64,000 bases of DNA. Origin: Leptodactylus fallax (lineage: Eukaryota; Chordata; Amphibia; Anura; Leptodactylidae). The notes beneath the pieces are model-generated. The model did no database searches. It worked only from the letters and a program-made list of their open reading frames with translations, and was not told where the DNA came from. The stretch spans positions 7,661,501 through 7,725,500 of the forward strand of contig CAMRHE010000035.1 in NCBI GenBank assembly GCA_947044405.1, written 5' to 3'. Numbering within the stretch: the stretch's first letter is position 1; each line of letters opens with the position of its first letter. A program made the position numbers and the translations under genes. Positions 35,050-47,290 of the stretch are shown here, in pieces.

Positions 35050-37837
35050 CGTTAGATTGATCTTTCTAGGGTCTCTTCAGGGTCCAAAGTTTAATCATTG
35101 GAATGAAGGAGATTAAAAATAACAAAAACATTGTTCACCTCTCCTAGCTGCGCCTGCTGGAGTAGCTGCACCTCTCATAGATGCCCCGCTGAAGCTGCTG
35201 CCAGTCTTCCAGTACTTTTGTTGGTTCTGTCTGCCATCTTGATTATGTCATTTGGTCACCATGTCAGGCCTATAAGTAATGTTTTTTTAATATTTTTAAG
35301 TCCCTATCCTGCCCAGAAAAGAGTAAAATGGCTGCTTTCTGGCCAACATTTTGCTGGATCAAATTCTTAAAATTTAAGAATTGCACAGTGTGAATTTTTT
35401 TAAATATTAATAACAAATGTGATTGGTTACAAGTTGATCCCTATTCATAAGACCCAATAAATATACAGGCTTGAGTTGGACATATTGCTTCTTTTCTCCA
35501 CGGGAAACAAAAAACTAGGCATGTTACTATCCAACATGACAAATCATTTTTTGACTCAATGACATCAGGGAACTGTTAGGTCAATTATACATTAGATTGC
35601 AGGTAAGTCCTAGAGAAAATAGCAGTTTTGGAAAGCATTCACATGATCTAAAAAATCATACAAAGCTGCAGGGTAATCCAAGTGAAATTAGTCTATGCAG
35701 CATTATGGATATATTTACATACATATATTTTATTTTCTTATAGGGGTTTAATATTTTAGATCTGATTTTTCTATGTACTTAAGGATATATAAATCTTTTT
35801 CTTTGTCAGAGTTCTGCAATGTTGTCAAGGCTCATGAAACACAATTGTGTATGTTGTCTTACTTAGAATATGTATAAGAAAAATAAAAAACACCAAAATC
35901 ACACTAAAGGAAAAACAGACCATAAAAACTACACCAGGTATATTTTTTGCCTGTTTATTATGTCTGTCCTATAAACCGCACTACAACGAAACACAATATT
36001 TTTGTCTATTTAAACTTGAAAACTTTTCCCAGAATGTTGTCTATGTCAACTCAAGAACAATGACAAATCATTTTTGCAGCCCATGATGATATCTGCCAAA
36101 CATTTATTACAGTAGACAACTCCAGAGCATCCCAGAGGAGCATATCTTATAATTAAACAGGTAGTGAAACATGTGTTTCAGTTTTCTTGTCTGCCTGAGC
36201 TCTAGGTGAAAGGGTAGAGTCTGAATCTTTTTTCAGATAAAACATATTAAATATGATATTTTGTGGTTTGCCGTTTCAGTCGTCTCAGGAGATTTCTCCT
36301 TTTAACAACCTTCAATTTGACAGATAAAGCACAAGGTAGTAATCATTACTGAAATGGATTTTCTAGCACTACTGGACATCACTTCTAGAAATCAATAATC
36401 ATTTGAAAGTAACAGGGTGATTAAATGATGGTTATATTTTCCTTCGTGTTGAGTTGTTGTTTTATTTTCTATTTGATTTACAGAGGCACATCATGATCCA
36501 TAAATAATCAGGAGTAAGGAATGATTTATATTAAGAAAGCAGTAAAAATCTCATTTTCATCTTGCAAACATTAATTTTTCATCAGGAGTTTATAAACTTG
36601 AAGTAATGTCCAGCTTTTATCCATTTGTCACAAAACTTTTTTTGTTGTCTATTTTGTTATTTTTGCTTTTCTTAAACAATTAATATCATGGACAATTTGA
36701 CCTTAGGTGAACAGATGCACTTTAGCAATTTTTACTCTGTGCTCATGAAAGCCCTATAACATTTTAGTGAATTCTATTTCATTTAACAAAATCAGTTTAT
36801 TTTTAGCAGCTATTTTAAAGGAACACTGTTTGAATTTTTTTATTATAAGTGTAACTTTGGTTTAAAACTTTGGCTATAATATTAGGTAATTGCATAGTTT
36901 GAATAAAAAAGTTGTCTTATGAAAAGAATTCCTGTCCCTATGCTCTGTTAGAGCTTATGCTCGGTTCACACTAGCATTGCCTCTCCATTGTTCTGGTCTG
37001 TTGGAGCACCAATTCTTAGACGCACATGGCAACTGAATTTCCAATGGAGACTCTGGCTCAGATGTTAACGGAGCTTAAATAATGTCTCTATGATCCATTG
37101 GGGACAATCACTAGGTAAGAGAAGTTCACTTTCTGGCATGTATGTACATGAATGTCAGACCCATGGAAAGAAGCTGATTGCCACAATGGATGCGTTTTAA
37201 TATACTGGAAATTTCAGCAAGCCAACAGGCGAGATGAACTCTGATTCCCAGGTAACAATAGACTAGCAAATTGTTGACTGCTTGTAGCCTGACTATAGGG
37301 TGCAGAGTTGCTACAGGAAAACTAGACTTTCTTGTCTAAAGTTTAGATAAGTTACATATAAACTAGTGATACGCTTTAATAGCTATAAAAGCCATTGCCA
37401 ATAAATAAGATGAATACATTTTTGTTTTATCAACCATTATTTAATATTTCTATTGTTATACATTTTTCTTATAAAACAGATTATGTCCATCAATCAAGTC
37501 CATCAATGAACTGAAAGCAAGGGGTCTAGTGCCAGTCTTTTTGCATCATGAAGTAGTTGCAGTTGCAGCAGCTATTCTTCTCTGTTTGAGATGGAAGATG
37601 AGGCATACGAAGCCCATGTCATTATTTAAATCCCACCATTTTGCATTGGCCTGCCCCACAGCATTTTTTAACTAAAAATATAAGGGAGAATAGAGGATTT
37701 AACATCAGATGTTGTCAAATAGCTGTCCATTAGAGGATGGTACTTCATTGTCCATGAATCACTATATTTGTAACAAACCATTGCATCTGGTTCTGTGGTG
37801 CTTTCATTGTGGCGTGGCATGAGTTACATTTAATATA
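35050..37837. other. AT-rich interval, no gene seen
   Basis: About 2.8 kb of AT-rich, apparently low-copy DNA. The text CTCGGTTCACACTAGCATTG at about 36960 looks like a MITE terminus without a visible partner. No coding or RNA gene signal. Confidence 0.45.
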
Positions 37838-39400
37838 CAGTCATGGCCAAAAGTTTTGAGAATGATACATATATTAATTTTTACAAAGTCTACTGCTTCA
37901 GTTTTTCTAATGGCAATTTGCATATACTCCAGAATGTTATAAAGAGTGATCAGCTTAACAGCAATTACTTGCAAAGTCAATATTTTCCTAGAAAATGAAC
38001 TTTATCCCCCAAAACACATTTCAACATCATTGCAGCCCTGCCTTAAAAGGACCACCTAACATCGTTTCAGTGATTGCTCCATTAACACAGATGTGGGTGT
38101 TGATGAGGACAGGACTGGAGATCAATCTGTCATGATTAAGTAAGAATGACACCACTGGACACTTTAAAAAGAGGCTGGTGCTTGCCATCATTGTTTCTCT
38201 TCTGTTAACCATGGTTATCTCTAAAGAAACACGTGCAGTCATCATTGCACTGCACAAAAATGGCCTAACTGGGAAGAGTATTGCAGCTAGAAAGATTGCA
38301 CCTCAGTCAACAATCTATCGCATTATCAAGAACTTCAAGGAGAGAGGTTCCATTGGTGCCAAAAAGGCTCCAGGGCGCCCAAGAAAGACCAGCAAGCGGC
38401 AGGACCGTCTCTTAAAAGTGTTTCAGCTGCGGGATCGGGCTACCAGCAGTGCAGAGCTTGCTGAGGAATGGCAGCAGGCAGGTGTGAGTGCATCTGCACT
38501 CACTGTGAGGCGGAGACTCTTGGAGCAAGGCCTGGTCTCAAGGAGGGCAGCAAAGAAGCCACTTCTCTCCAGAAAAAACATCAGGGACAGACTGATATTC
38601 TACAAAAGGTACAGGGAGTGGACTGCTGAGGACTGGGGTAAAGTCATTTTCTCTGATGAATCCCCTTTTCGATTGGAACATCTGGAAAACAGCTTATTCG
38701 GAGAAGAAGAGGTGAGCGCTACCACCAGTCTTGTCTCATGCCAACTGTAAAGCATCCTGAAACCATTCATGTGTGGGGTTGCTTCTCAGCCAAGGGAATC
38801 GGCTCTCTCACAGTCTTGCCTAAAAACACAGCCATGAATAAAGAACGGTACCAGAATGTCCTCCAAGAGCAACTTCTCCCAACCATCCAAGAGCAGTTTG
38901 GCGCTCAACAATGCCTTTTCCAGCATGATGGAGCACTTTGCCATAAAGCAAAGGTGATAACTAAATGGCTCAGGGAACAAAACATAGAGATTTTGGGTCC
39001 ATGGCCTGGAAACTCCCCAGATCTTAATCCCATTGAGAACTTGTGGTCAATCATCAAGAGACGGGTGGACAAACAAAAACCAACAAATTCAGACAAAATT
39101 AAAGCATTGATTCTGCAAGAATGGACTGCTATCAGTCAGGATTTGGTCCAGAAGTTGATTGAGAGCATGCCAGGGAGAATTGCAGAGATCCTGAAGAAGA
39201 AGGGTCAACACTGCAAATATTGACTTGCTGCATTAACTCATTCTAACTGTCAATATAAGCTTCTGTTACTCATAATATGAATGCAATTATATTTCTGTAT
39301 GTGATAAAAACATCTGACAAACACACATAAAAACCAGAGGGCAGCAGATCATGTGAAAATATAATATTTGTGTCATTCTCAAAACTTTTGGCCATGACTG
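37838..39400 (+). mobile_element. Tc1 transposon with complete ends
   Basis: A 1563 bp element between TA at 37836-37837 and 39401-39402. Ends read CAGTCATGGCCAAAAGTTTT followed by GAGAATGA, mirrored exactly at the right. The terminal repeats are shorter than in the other families here. One frameshift breaks its gene. Confidence 0.93.
38211..39223 (+). pseudogene. Tc1 transposase with one frameshift
   Basis: MVISKETRAVIIALHKNGLT opens the frame at 38211, giving the HTH region, GRPRKTSKRQ linker and KVIFSDESPFRL (first Asp). At about 38680-38740, in the loop after the first Asp, the frame slips; the following 161-residue frame starts at MPTVKHPETIHVWGCFSAKG and contains FQHDGALCHKAK (second Asp) and NPIENLWSIIKR (Glu), ending GQHCKY. 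Each half is otherwise clean, so a small indel is the main lesion. The second motif is QHDGALCH, a distinct subfamily signature compared with QQDNDPKH elsewhere in the window. Confidence 0.9.
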
Positions 39401-39953
39401 TAGAGAGTACTTTTCTAGTTTTATGCTCAGCTAGATCTTGGGGTTTATACAAATAGACTTGGTTAGTATAACTCATGCATTGCCCTAAACAAGTCATATA
39501 TTTACATTTATTGATACCTCGGTTGAATTGACTAAGACATTGCAGTTTTTTCGCCATTTCTATTCACCTAAACCATAGTTCAGTAAACAAAAGCACACTT
39601 CATGATAGAATAGTTCATTTACTTCAACTCATCATCTTGCTTTTCTGCAGAATTTTGTTATAGCGTGAGAAATATGTCATAACATTTCGGCTTTATCCAA
39701 CCTACACACATTCTTCAAAGCAATATGTGCATTCTTGCAAATGTAAATGCATGTCCTTGAATATATTACATCTGGCCTACATTTACAGCATAGAACATAT
39801 TGATGTACTGTACAGTAATAAGTGGATTAATGAGCTGCATTCTGTTGCTATAAGAGGAGGTGTGAGGAATTATGAAGACAAGTTTAATTAAATTATCTGA
39901 AATGTATATTTTTTCTAACCTTGTAGAGCTAATCTGTGGCAACATAGTACTGC
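39401..39953. other. AT-rich spacer
   Basis: No feature recognised between the Tc1 right end and the LTR element. Confidence 0.4.
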
Positions 39954-40624
39954 TGTAAGGGAATTGCCAGTTGAGCAATTCCTCAATGCTGCTGATGAAA
40001 CAAGGAAAAAAGGGAATAACAGAGACAGTGAGCCCTAGACTCGACCCAGCCCCTGTACCTGCCTACTTTCCTGACTGTCCTAGGTGACATCCAACAACTT
40101 GGAGGCAATCCCTTCTTGAATAAGTGACACAGACAACAAGACAAGACAAAACAACACAGAAGCGAAGTCAGCAAGCCAAGGGTCTCAGCCAGAGAGACAA
40201 AGCAGTACCAAATCATAATCCAAAGGAGTAGTCATAGGGAAGCCAAAGGTCATAGATCAGAAATAATACAGTAAGCAAGTAGGAAGCTAGCAAGGACAAA
40301 ATCACAGGACAGAGTATAGCGAGCCAGCGACTACGTGTGAGCTGATGACCTGTTTATAGGAAGTCCAGGACCTGCCCCAGACTTGATTGGTAGACAGGCT
40401 GTCAATCACACAGGCAATGCTAAGGTTAACTATTTGTGGAGCAGAAAGAAACAAGGTGCAGGAGACGAGTGTGGCTGAAGTTCAACTACAGAGAAGTAGT
40501 ACTAGGACAGTGTTCAGACTGAGCAACAAGAACCTTAAACAAGGAATCAAACTGAACACGCCTCACACGAAGCAGCATGCGAGCGGAGGGTGGCATAGAG
40601 ACCCGAACAGGCAGAGACATTACA
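39954..40624 (-). repeat. LTR of the gag-protease element, 3' copy
   Basis: Reads TGTAAGGGAATTGCCAGTTG on the plus strand and ends GGCAGAGACATTACA, so on the coding strand it starts TG and ends CA. 671 bp, against 657 bp for the other copy, with a small indel near 39997-40020 and a few substitutions. Confidence 0.92.
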
Positions 40625-42158
40625 ATACCCCCCTTTTATGAGGGGCCACCGGACCCTCACCAGACAAACCAGTTTTAGAAGGACTCAGTATTTTCTCTGC
40701 CTCTCCCTGAACAACAACAGGCGTTGGTGAACCAGGCAAATGTTTTTTATTCGCTGGCGTTTGCAATACTTTCGGGTTAAGACTAGAGGGGAGTTTACAA
40801 CCTTTAGCAGCTGAGACTGTCTCCTCACTGACACAATCTAAGGTGTGCAAAACAATACAGTGGGATGAGCACTGGTTGCCCCATTTTACCAACTCCCTTT
40901 TACCCCAATCAAAAATAGGGTTATGGAGATTCAACCAGGGGAGCCCAAAAATAATATCAGAAGACAGAAGCTCCATAACAAAAAAGCTCATGATCTCTGA
41001 ATGTGCAGTGCCCACCTGCAAAGTGATTACGGGGGTCTTGAATTGGACCTTACCCCTGACCAGTGGGGCAAAACCCTCCCCAGTAACTGACAGAGGAGTG
41101 TCAAGTGGCAAAAGCTCAATGCCTAAAGTTGAGACAAACGAAAATTTGACAAAGTTTGCCGCAGACCCAGAGTCAACTAGGGCCTGATCAGAAACAGATC
41201 TGTCCCCAGAGAACAGAGACACAGATAACATCATCTTATTGATATTTTTGGTAAATACCTGGTTGCCTGAGTGGTTCTTCTGACAACAACTCAGGCACTG
41301 AAGTTTTTCCACTGGTGTGCGGGGTCTGATCGAGCAGTCTCGGATGATATGACCTGAAGTACCACAGTACAGGCAAAGGTTATTCCGCAGACTATGCTCT
41401 CGTGGAGTCTTGGCGTCCATAGCTCCCAGTTGCATGGGTTCCTCACCAGGAGTGATAGGAGAAAAAGTAGGTTTTTCAAGAGAGAGAGAGGAAGAGACAG
41501 AAAACTTGGAGGAAACAGGCCCTACTCTCTCTTTAAAATTTTTCCGGATCCTATGGTCAATACGGACGGCCAAAATCATGGCCTGTTCAAGAGTAGGGGG
41601 ATCTGGGTGACCAACCCAGACTTCCTTAACACGATCACACAGGCCTTGTTTAAAGTGAGCCTTTAGGGCCGACTCACACCAACCTGCAGTTACACTGCAC
41701 TTGCGGAACTCTGAGCAATACTCCTTGGCAGAGCGTTTGCCCTGCCGCATGATGAGGAGTTGCAATTCCGCAAGCCCGATGTTGTCCAGCTCAGCATAGA
41801 TAGAGCCCAGGGACTTAAAACATTTTTCAAAGTCAGACCACTCCTCAGCCCCTGGATGGATTTTAAGGGCCCAAGCTTGTGGATCCCCCTGTAGGAGAGA
41901 TATAACTACTACCACCATTTGGGCCTGGGATGCATGTGGGCTAATCTGGAAATACAGGTGACAAGACTCCCGGAAAGTGTCAAATTATTCTCGGTCCCTC
42001 GAGAAACGATCCGGGAGTAGCATCTTAACCCTGGGAAGGGAAGAAACAGCAGGGGATGCTGCAGCAGCATCAGTAAGGGTCTGAACCTGTTTAGCTAGCT
42101 CAGCTATCAGGCCTGCCAAAACCTCCGTCTTGGCTGCAAGTCCCTGAATAGGATCCAT
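40620..42158 (-). pseudogene. Gag-protease polyprotein of a Ty3/gypsy-type element
   Basis: The frame starts MDPIQGLAAKTEVLAGLIAE at 42158 and runs 512 codons to a stop at the LTR border. A TAA at 41985-41987 (codon 58) is the only interruption I see. The gag part has WALKIHPGAEEWSDFEKCFK and a capsid-like helical segment. A CCHC zinc knuckle, CLYCGTSGHIIRDC, lies at about residues 262-275. Beyond it is an aspartic protease with LVDSGSAANFV (catalytic Asp about 329) and IIFGLPWLNLHNP (about 402-414). In an active element this would package RNA and cleave itself. No polymerase follows; the frame simply ends, which suggests a deleted derivative. The stop may make it dead, or an internal start at codon 81 may still be used. 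Confidence 0.85.
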
Positions 42159-42208
42159 GCAGATCCAGAGGGAAGCAATGGCAGAAGGTTATTTTGGGCT
42201 GGCTATTC

Positions 42209-42865
42209 TGTAAGGGAATTGCCAGTTGAGCAATTCCCCAGTGCTGCTGCTGAAACAAGGGAATAACAGAGACAGTGAGCCCTAGACTCGACCCAGCCCC
42301 TGTCCCTGCCTACTTGCCTGACTGTCCTAAGTGACATCCAACAACTTGGAGACAATCCCTTCTTGAATAAGTGACACAGAGAAGAACACAAAACAAAACA
42401 GAACCGAAGTCAGCAAGCCAAGGGTTACAGCCAGAGAGACAAAGCAGTAACAAATCGTAATCCAAAGGAGTAGTCAAAGGGAAGCCAAAGGTCAGAGATC
42501 AGAAATAATACAGTAAGAAAGTAGGAAGCCAGCAAGGACAAAGTCACAAGACAGAGTACAATAGCTAGCGACCACGTGTGAGCTGATGACCTGTTTATAG
42601 GAAGTCCAGGACCTGCCCCAGACTTGATTGGTAGACAGGCTGTCAATCACACAGGCAATGCTAAGGTTAACTATTTGTGGAGCAGAAAGAAACAAGGTGC
42701 AGGAGACGAGTGTGGCTGAAGTTCAACTACAGAGAAGTAGTACTAGGACAGTGTTCAGACTGAGCAACAAGAACCTTAAACAAGGAATCAAACTGAACAC
42801 GCCTCCTGTGCCGCAGAGTGCGAACAGAGGGTGGTGCAGAGACCCGAACAGGCAGAGACATTACA
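42209..42865 (-). repeat. LTR of the gag-protease element, 5' copy
   Basis: Direct repeat of 39954-40624. The block from about 42590 to 42800 is nearly identical to 40370-40580. A primer-binding site should lie at 42185-42208 on the minus strand, but I could not match it to a tRNA by eye. Confidence 0.92.
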
Positions 42866-43485
42866 GCTGCATTTTACTGAATTACAAAATGTTTCAGGGT
42901 ATTAAAAAAAATGAATTGTCTTTGGGCACGTTCACATTTGGCAGATATGTTGCAGAATTTCCATAGTTCTGAATGGGTCTTTTAAAAATTAATGTACAAA
43001 AAGAACCCCATTCAGATGTATAGAATAGGTATTCAATGGCAGAAATATCTGCAATAAATCTGCTGCATGTGACTATGCAGATATGTCCACACTCCAGTTT
43101 GGTTCAAGATTCCACTTTATCTTGAAACCAGTTCAACACAATATTACACATTGCAAAAAAAACCTCAAAAGGTTCATCCAGTTCACCCTCTTCCAATGAA
43201 TGGCTCCACATAGGCACAAATAGGATAGCCAGCATATCACTTTGTGATTACCTTTCACACTGTGTTGTGTTTAGAAAAGCTGTTTAACTTCTGATACACA
43301 TATCTGGTCAGGTCCAGTCAAGTAAACAGATAAGGGAGGACACATCTGGACTCTTCAAAAACACATGAACACTGACTTGCAACCAAAGCACCGAGAACTC
43401 AATTGGCTACTGAAATGGGATTTCTTTGCTGCATACTGGGTGTTGGAATTCACGTGTCCTGCAAATACAGGTATTCAAAGATAGG
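42866..43485. other. Unassigned interval with a MITE-like stub
   Basis: GGGCACGTTCACATTTGGCA at about 42923 resembles the GTTCACA-type ends of short palindromic elements seen elsewhere, but the other end is not clear. No gene. Confidence 0.4.
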
Positions 43486-43760
43486 AGCAGTGGTTAGCAC
43501 TGTAGTCTTGCAGTGCTGGGATCCTGTGTTTGAATCTGCATGAAGTTTCCATGTTCTCCCTGTGTTTGTTTGGGTTTCCTCCGGGTACTCAGTTTTCCTC
43601 TCACATTCCAAAAATATGCTGATAGGTAAATTGGCTTCCTGTAAAACAGTTGACTTTTATGGGTGTTGGGAATGAAAGGTTATATAGCAGGCACTAACTC
43701 CCTTACTCAACAATGTTCCCTGCATTTTGAGTCCTTGGTGAGAAAAGTGCGTTACGAATG
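43486..43760 (+). mobile_element. tRNA-derived SINE, diverged copy
   Basis: GCAGTGGTTAGCACTGTAGT and GTGTTTGAATCTGC (43527-43540) are the decayed A- and B-box regions. CCATGTTCTCCCTGTGTTTG, GGGTTTCCTCCGGGTACTCA and CATTCCAAAAATATGCTGAT follow, as in the copy at 21112. Older than that copy by the number of changes. Confidence 0.75.
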
Positions 43761-43837
43761 TTTGTCATTGTCATATGTTATCAACCATTGTTGACTTATA
43801 AATATCTTTAAAAAATATCTTAGATGTCATGAATAGA

Positions 43838-44155
43838 GATGAGCGAATTTCTCAAAAGTTCAAATCTGCAGTTCAATTCGAATTTAAAAAAAAAATTAGC
43901 TTCGATCCGAGTTAATTCACGGCGAATATTGCTAAAAAACACCTATATCCTGGCTTCAGAGAGCCTGTATAGTGGTGTAGAACACCGTGCCTTGCAGTAA
44001 CACGCATAGGGAGCCTACTGTGGTAGTGAAACAATACTGTGCGTCAGTATGACACGCACATGACAAGCGTCACTCTTAGAACCACTGCACACTTCACTTA
44101 TTTAGCCGGTTACGGGGCCAAAACTGACCAAATATCTCAAGTGTGAACTCAGCCT
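43838..44155. repeat. Interspersed repeat starting with ATAGAGATGAGCGAA
   Basis: ATAGAGATGAGCGAATTTCT with TTCGATCCGAGTTAATTCAC is a text I associate with a common frog repeat. The segment ends in GTGTGAACTCAGCCTTA, a MITE-like terminus. Class unknown. Confidence 0.5.
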
Positions 44156-44369
44156 TACAGGTCCATGTTAGTGCCAAGTAGAAAGAACCATGCAGAGGCA
44201 CAAGATCCTACTGTAGCATGAAAGAGCACACTCCTTTTACACATTCGTCTGCTGATTCCGTATAGATGTCTACAGAGTGGCAAGGCGACATAATGTGGAG
44301 TTGGCAGTAGCATGAAGAGGCCACAGAGTGGCAAGGTGACATAATGTGGAGGTGGCAGCAGCATGAAGA

Positions 44370-45110
44370 GGCCATACAGTGACCCAGTGGCAGCGGCATG
44401 AGGAGGACATATAGTGAACCAAGGGCAGCGGCATGAGGAGGGAATACAGTGACCCTGTGGCAGTGGCATGAGGAGGTCATACAGTGACCCAGTGGCAACA
44501 GCTTGAGGAGAACACAGAGTGACCCAGTGGAAGTGGCATGAGGAGGCCATACAGTGACCCAGTGGCAGCAGAATGAGGAGGACATACAGTGACCCAGTGG
44601 CAGCAGAATGAGGAGGACATACAGTGACCCAGTGGCAGCAGGATGAGGAGGCCATACAGTGACCCAGTAGCAATGGCATGAGAAGGGCATACAGTGACTC
44701 AGTGGCAGCGGCATGAGGAGGACATAGTGAGCCAAGGGTAGCGGCATGAGGAGGGCATACAGTTACCTGGTAGCAGCGGCATGAGGAGGTAATACAGTGA
44801 CCCAGTGGCAGCAGCATGAGGAGGACATACAGTGAACCAAGGACAGTGGCATGAGGAGGGCATACAGTGACCCAGTGGCAGTGGCATGAGGAGGTCATAC
44901 AGTGACCCAGTGGCAGTGGCATGAGGAGGTCATACAGTGACCCAGTGGCAACAGCATGAGGTGAACACAGAGTGACCCAGTGGCAGTGGCATGAGGAGGT
45001 CATACAGTGACCCAGTGGCAGCGAAGGCAACAGTGACCCAGTGGCCGGCATGAGGAGGACATAGTGAACCAAGGGTAGTGGCATGAGGAGGGCATACAGT
45101 TACCTGGTAT
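44370..45110. repeat. Minisatellite D, 35 bp unit, about 20 copies
   Basis: The unit is close to CAGTGACCCAGTGGCAGCAG followed by CATGAGGAGGACATA, with variants at several positions. Because 35 is not a multiple of 3 and no frame of the unit has a stop on the minus strand, a 309-codon frame (45084-44155) crosses the array as a 35-residue repeat. It has no family signature and no conserved start context, so I treat it as an accident. A few units near 45030-45060 are truncated. Confidence 0.92.
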
Positions 45111-45202
45111 ATTTTGCCAAGTTATGGAAAAGGAAAAACTAAAATATTGCATTGACATAAGTATTCAGGCACTATACTCAGTACTTAGTTGAAGCTACTT
45201 TA

Positions 45203-46290
45203 GTAGTATAATGTTGTACCGTGTTAGCCATTGAAAGTAGTGGAAGAGTGAAGAAATCAGGCGATACCATTTAGAGGCTAACTAACATCTGGTCCCCATT
45301 GAAGTTCCCATTCGCTGTAGATATAGATCCTCTCCAAAGGTAAAATGGTTGTGGCTCAGGATGAATTGTATGAGCTGTGTTACTGGTTCTGTTGGAAGGT
45401 TTTGTTTTGCCAGGTGAACCCGACATGCTGCAACTCCATCCTTGTGGGGAATGTTGGTATACAGGGATTCCACATCCATGGTGGCCAAAATGGTACCCTA
45501 AGGTAGTGGGCCCAGGGCATTCAGTTTGTTAAGAAGGTCAGTGGTGTCCTGGATATAGCTTGGAGTATCCCTGACAAGGGGTTTTATTAGATTTTCCACC
45601 CAACCTGAGATGTTTTCTGTCAGTGTCCCAATGCCAGAAATGATAGGCCTCCCAGGGTTGCCATCTTTGTGTATCTTTGGGAGCATATAGAAGCAGCCCG
45701 GCCGGGGTCTTGTGGGATAAGTCCTTTTATCTGATTCTGGATCTGGATTGGAAACTTCTTGATCATACTCTTTAGTTCTTTCATATATGCCTTTGTGGGA
45801 TCACTTCCAAGTTTGGAGTAATGGATGGGATTTGACAGTTGCCTGTTCGCTTCCTGGATATAGTCTGAGGTGTTCATTATGACTATTGCGCCCCCTTTGT
45901 CAGCTGGTTTTATTATTATATCCTGATTTTCTTTTAGTGAAGTAATAGCCTTCTGTTCCTGCAGGGTTAGGTTATGGACATGTTTCTTTTGTTTCTCCAG
46001 GATTTCTGATTTTACTTTGCTTCTGAAACAGTCAATATATTTATCCAGTGCTGTGTTAGTTCCAGGGTGTGGGGTCCAGGTAGATTTTTTGGTAGGATTC
46101 CTTATGGGCTGTTCCATCTCAGAGTCGCTGCTGTATAGAAGGTCTTTGTCATAAAAATATTCCCTTAATCTAATTTTTCTGAAAAACTCCTCCATATCAT
46201 TGCAGAGTTTGATATGGTCAGTGTGTGCTGAGGGGCAGAAGGAGAGACCTTTGGAAAGAACTGACATTTCGTGTCTGTTTGGCTCATAAG
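45203..46290 (-). mobile_element. Penelope-like element inserted in Tc1, internally deleted
   Basis: The plus-strand left edge, AGTAGTATAATGTTGTACCG and onwards for about 80 bp, equals the terminal sequence of the unit at 19842-20593. It joins directly to reverse transcriptase coding sequence at about 45286, so the rest of the polymerase, the GIY-YIG domain and most of the 3' UTR have been lost. The right edge inside the Tc1 is approximate. Confidence 0.75.
45282..46267 (-). pseudogene. Penelope-like protein: N-terminal region and part of reverse transcriptase
   Basis: Three frames in order: 46267-45620 with CNDMEEFFRKIRLREYF, TWTPHPGTNTALDKYIDCF and IIKPADKGGAIVIMNTSDY; 45686-45498 with LPKIHKDGNPGRPIISGIGT; and 45488-45282 with MDVESLYTNIPHKDG (the first catalytic Asp block) up to RMGTSMGTRC. 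So the order of Penelope-like polymerase motifs is right, with frame changes at about 45680 and 45490. It stops before the YIDD motif. Close in style to the relic at 11290-12760 but another subfamily. Confidence 0.85.
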
Positions 46291-46299
46291 AGGAAAGAC

Positions 46300-47290
46300 T
46301 CTAAACACAGCTTTGCTGGGCTTGACACCACAAGGTTTTCACACTTGAATTTGGGGATTTTATACCATTCTTATTTGCAGATCCTCTTAAGCTCTGTCAG
46401 ATCGGATGTGGTCCATTGGTGAGCAGTCATTTTCAGTTCTCTCCAAAGACGTTCAATTGTTTTTTTTTTCATAGATATATATCTCTGGTCCCGCACACTC
46501 GGTGGCAGTAATGATGGTGGTGCTTGTGAAAGGGTTCTCCAACCCACTATGTACAAAATAGATGTCATTGTCTTGTTGGAAGGTGAATATTTGACCCAGT
46601 CTGAGTTCCAGAGCTCTCTGGATCAAGGTTTCATTAAGAATATCTCTTTTTTTTGCACAATTCATCTGTCCTTCAACCCTGACCAGTCTCCCTGTCCCAG
46701 TCACTGAAATGCACTGCCACAGTATGGAGCTGCCAAACCAAAACTTTACTGTATGGATTTTTTTGTGCTGATGATGAGCAATGCCTGACTTCCTACCAAG
46801 GTGATGCTAAGAATTGAGCCGAAAAAGTTTAATCTAGGTTTCATCAAAAGAGATAATTTAGTTTCCCAGTCTAAGAGTCCTTTAGATGTTTTTTTGCAAA
46901 CTCTAGACGGGCTTTCTTGTGTCTTTTACTGAGGAGAGGCTTCTTTCTGGCTACTTTGCTGTAAAGCCCAGATTGGTGGAATACTGCAGTGATTGTTGAC
47001 CTTCTAGAAGTTTCTCCCATCTGCACACAGGTTCTTTGGAGCTCAGAGTGACCATTGGGTTCTTGGTCACCTCTCTTACCAAAGCCCTTCTCCACTGATT
47101 ACTTTTTTGGTTGGGTGGCCAGCTCAAAGAAGAGTCCTGTTTGTTTCAAGCTTCTTCCTTTTAAGAATTATGGAGGCCACCGTACTCTTTCAATGTAGCA
47201 TAAATCTTTTGGTACCCTTCTCCAGATCTGTGCTTTGACACAATCCTGTCTCAGAGCTCTACAGGTAGTTTTTTTCCATTTCATGGCTTT
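46300..47290 (-). pseudogene. Tc1 transposase, heavily degraded
   Basis: Recognisable pieces on the minus strand are GETSRRSTITAVFHQSGLYS with VARKKPLLSKRHKKARLEFA (about 46871-47050), a GTGRLVRVEGQMNCAKKRDI region with FTFQQDNDI (about 46560-46700), and RLWRELKMTAHQWTTSDLTE (about 46380-46450). The N-terminal part near 47290 is barely legible. A simple-sequence stretch interrupts the region between the second Asp and the Glu at about 46460-46560. Confidence 0.8.

Larger units (their letters stand above)
39954..42865 (-). mobile_element. Non-autonomous Ty3/gypsy-type LTR element with gag-protease only
   Basis: Two long terminal repeats (39954-40624 and 42209-42865) in direct orientation flank a 1.58 kb interior. 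The flanking bases ACTGC and GCTGC suggest a 4-5 bp target duplication with one mismatch. On the minus strand a polypurine tract, AAAAGGGGGG, lies immediately before the LTR at 40625-40640. The interior encodes one gag-protease frame and no reverse transcriptase, RNase H or integrase. It would therefore need help from an autonomous relative to move. The LTRs are very similar over long stretches, so insertion is fairly recent. Confidence 0.9.

Noticed and set aside
44155..45084. 309-codon minus-strand frame as a Cys/His-rich protein gene
   Set aside because: It lies within the 35 bp minisatellite and exists because the unit lacks stops in every minus-strand frame; no conserved domain or start context.
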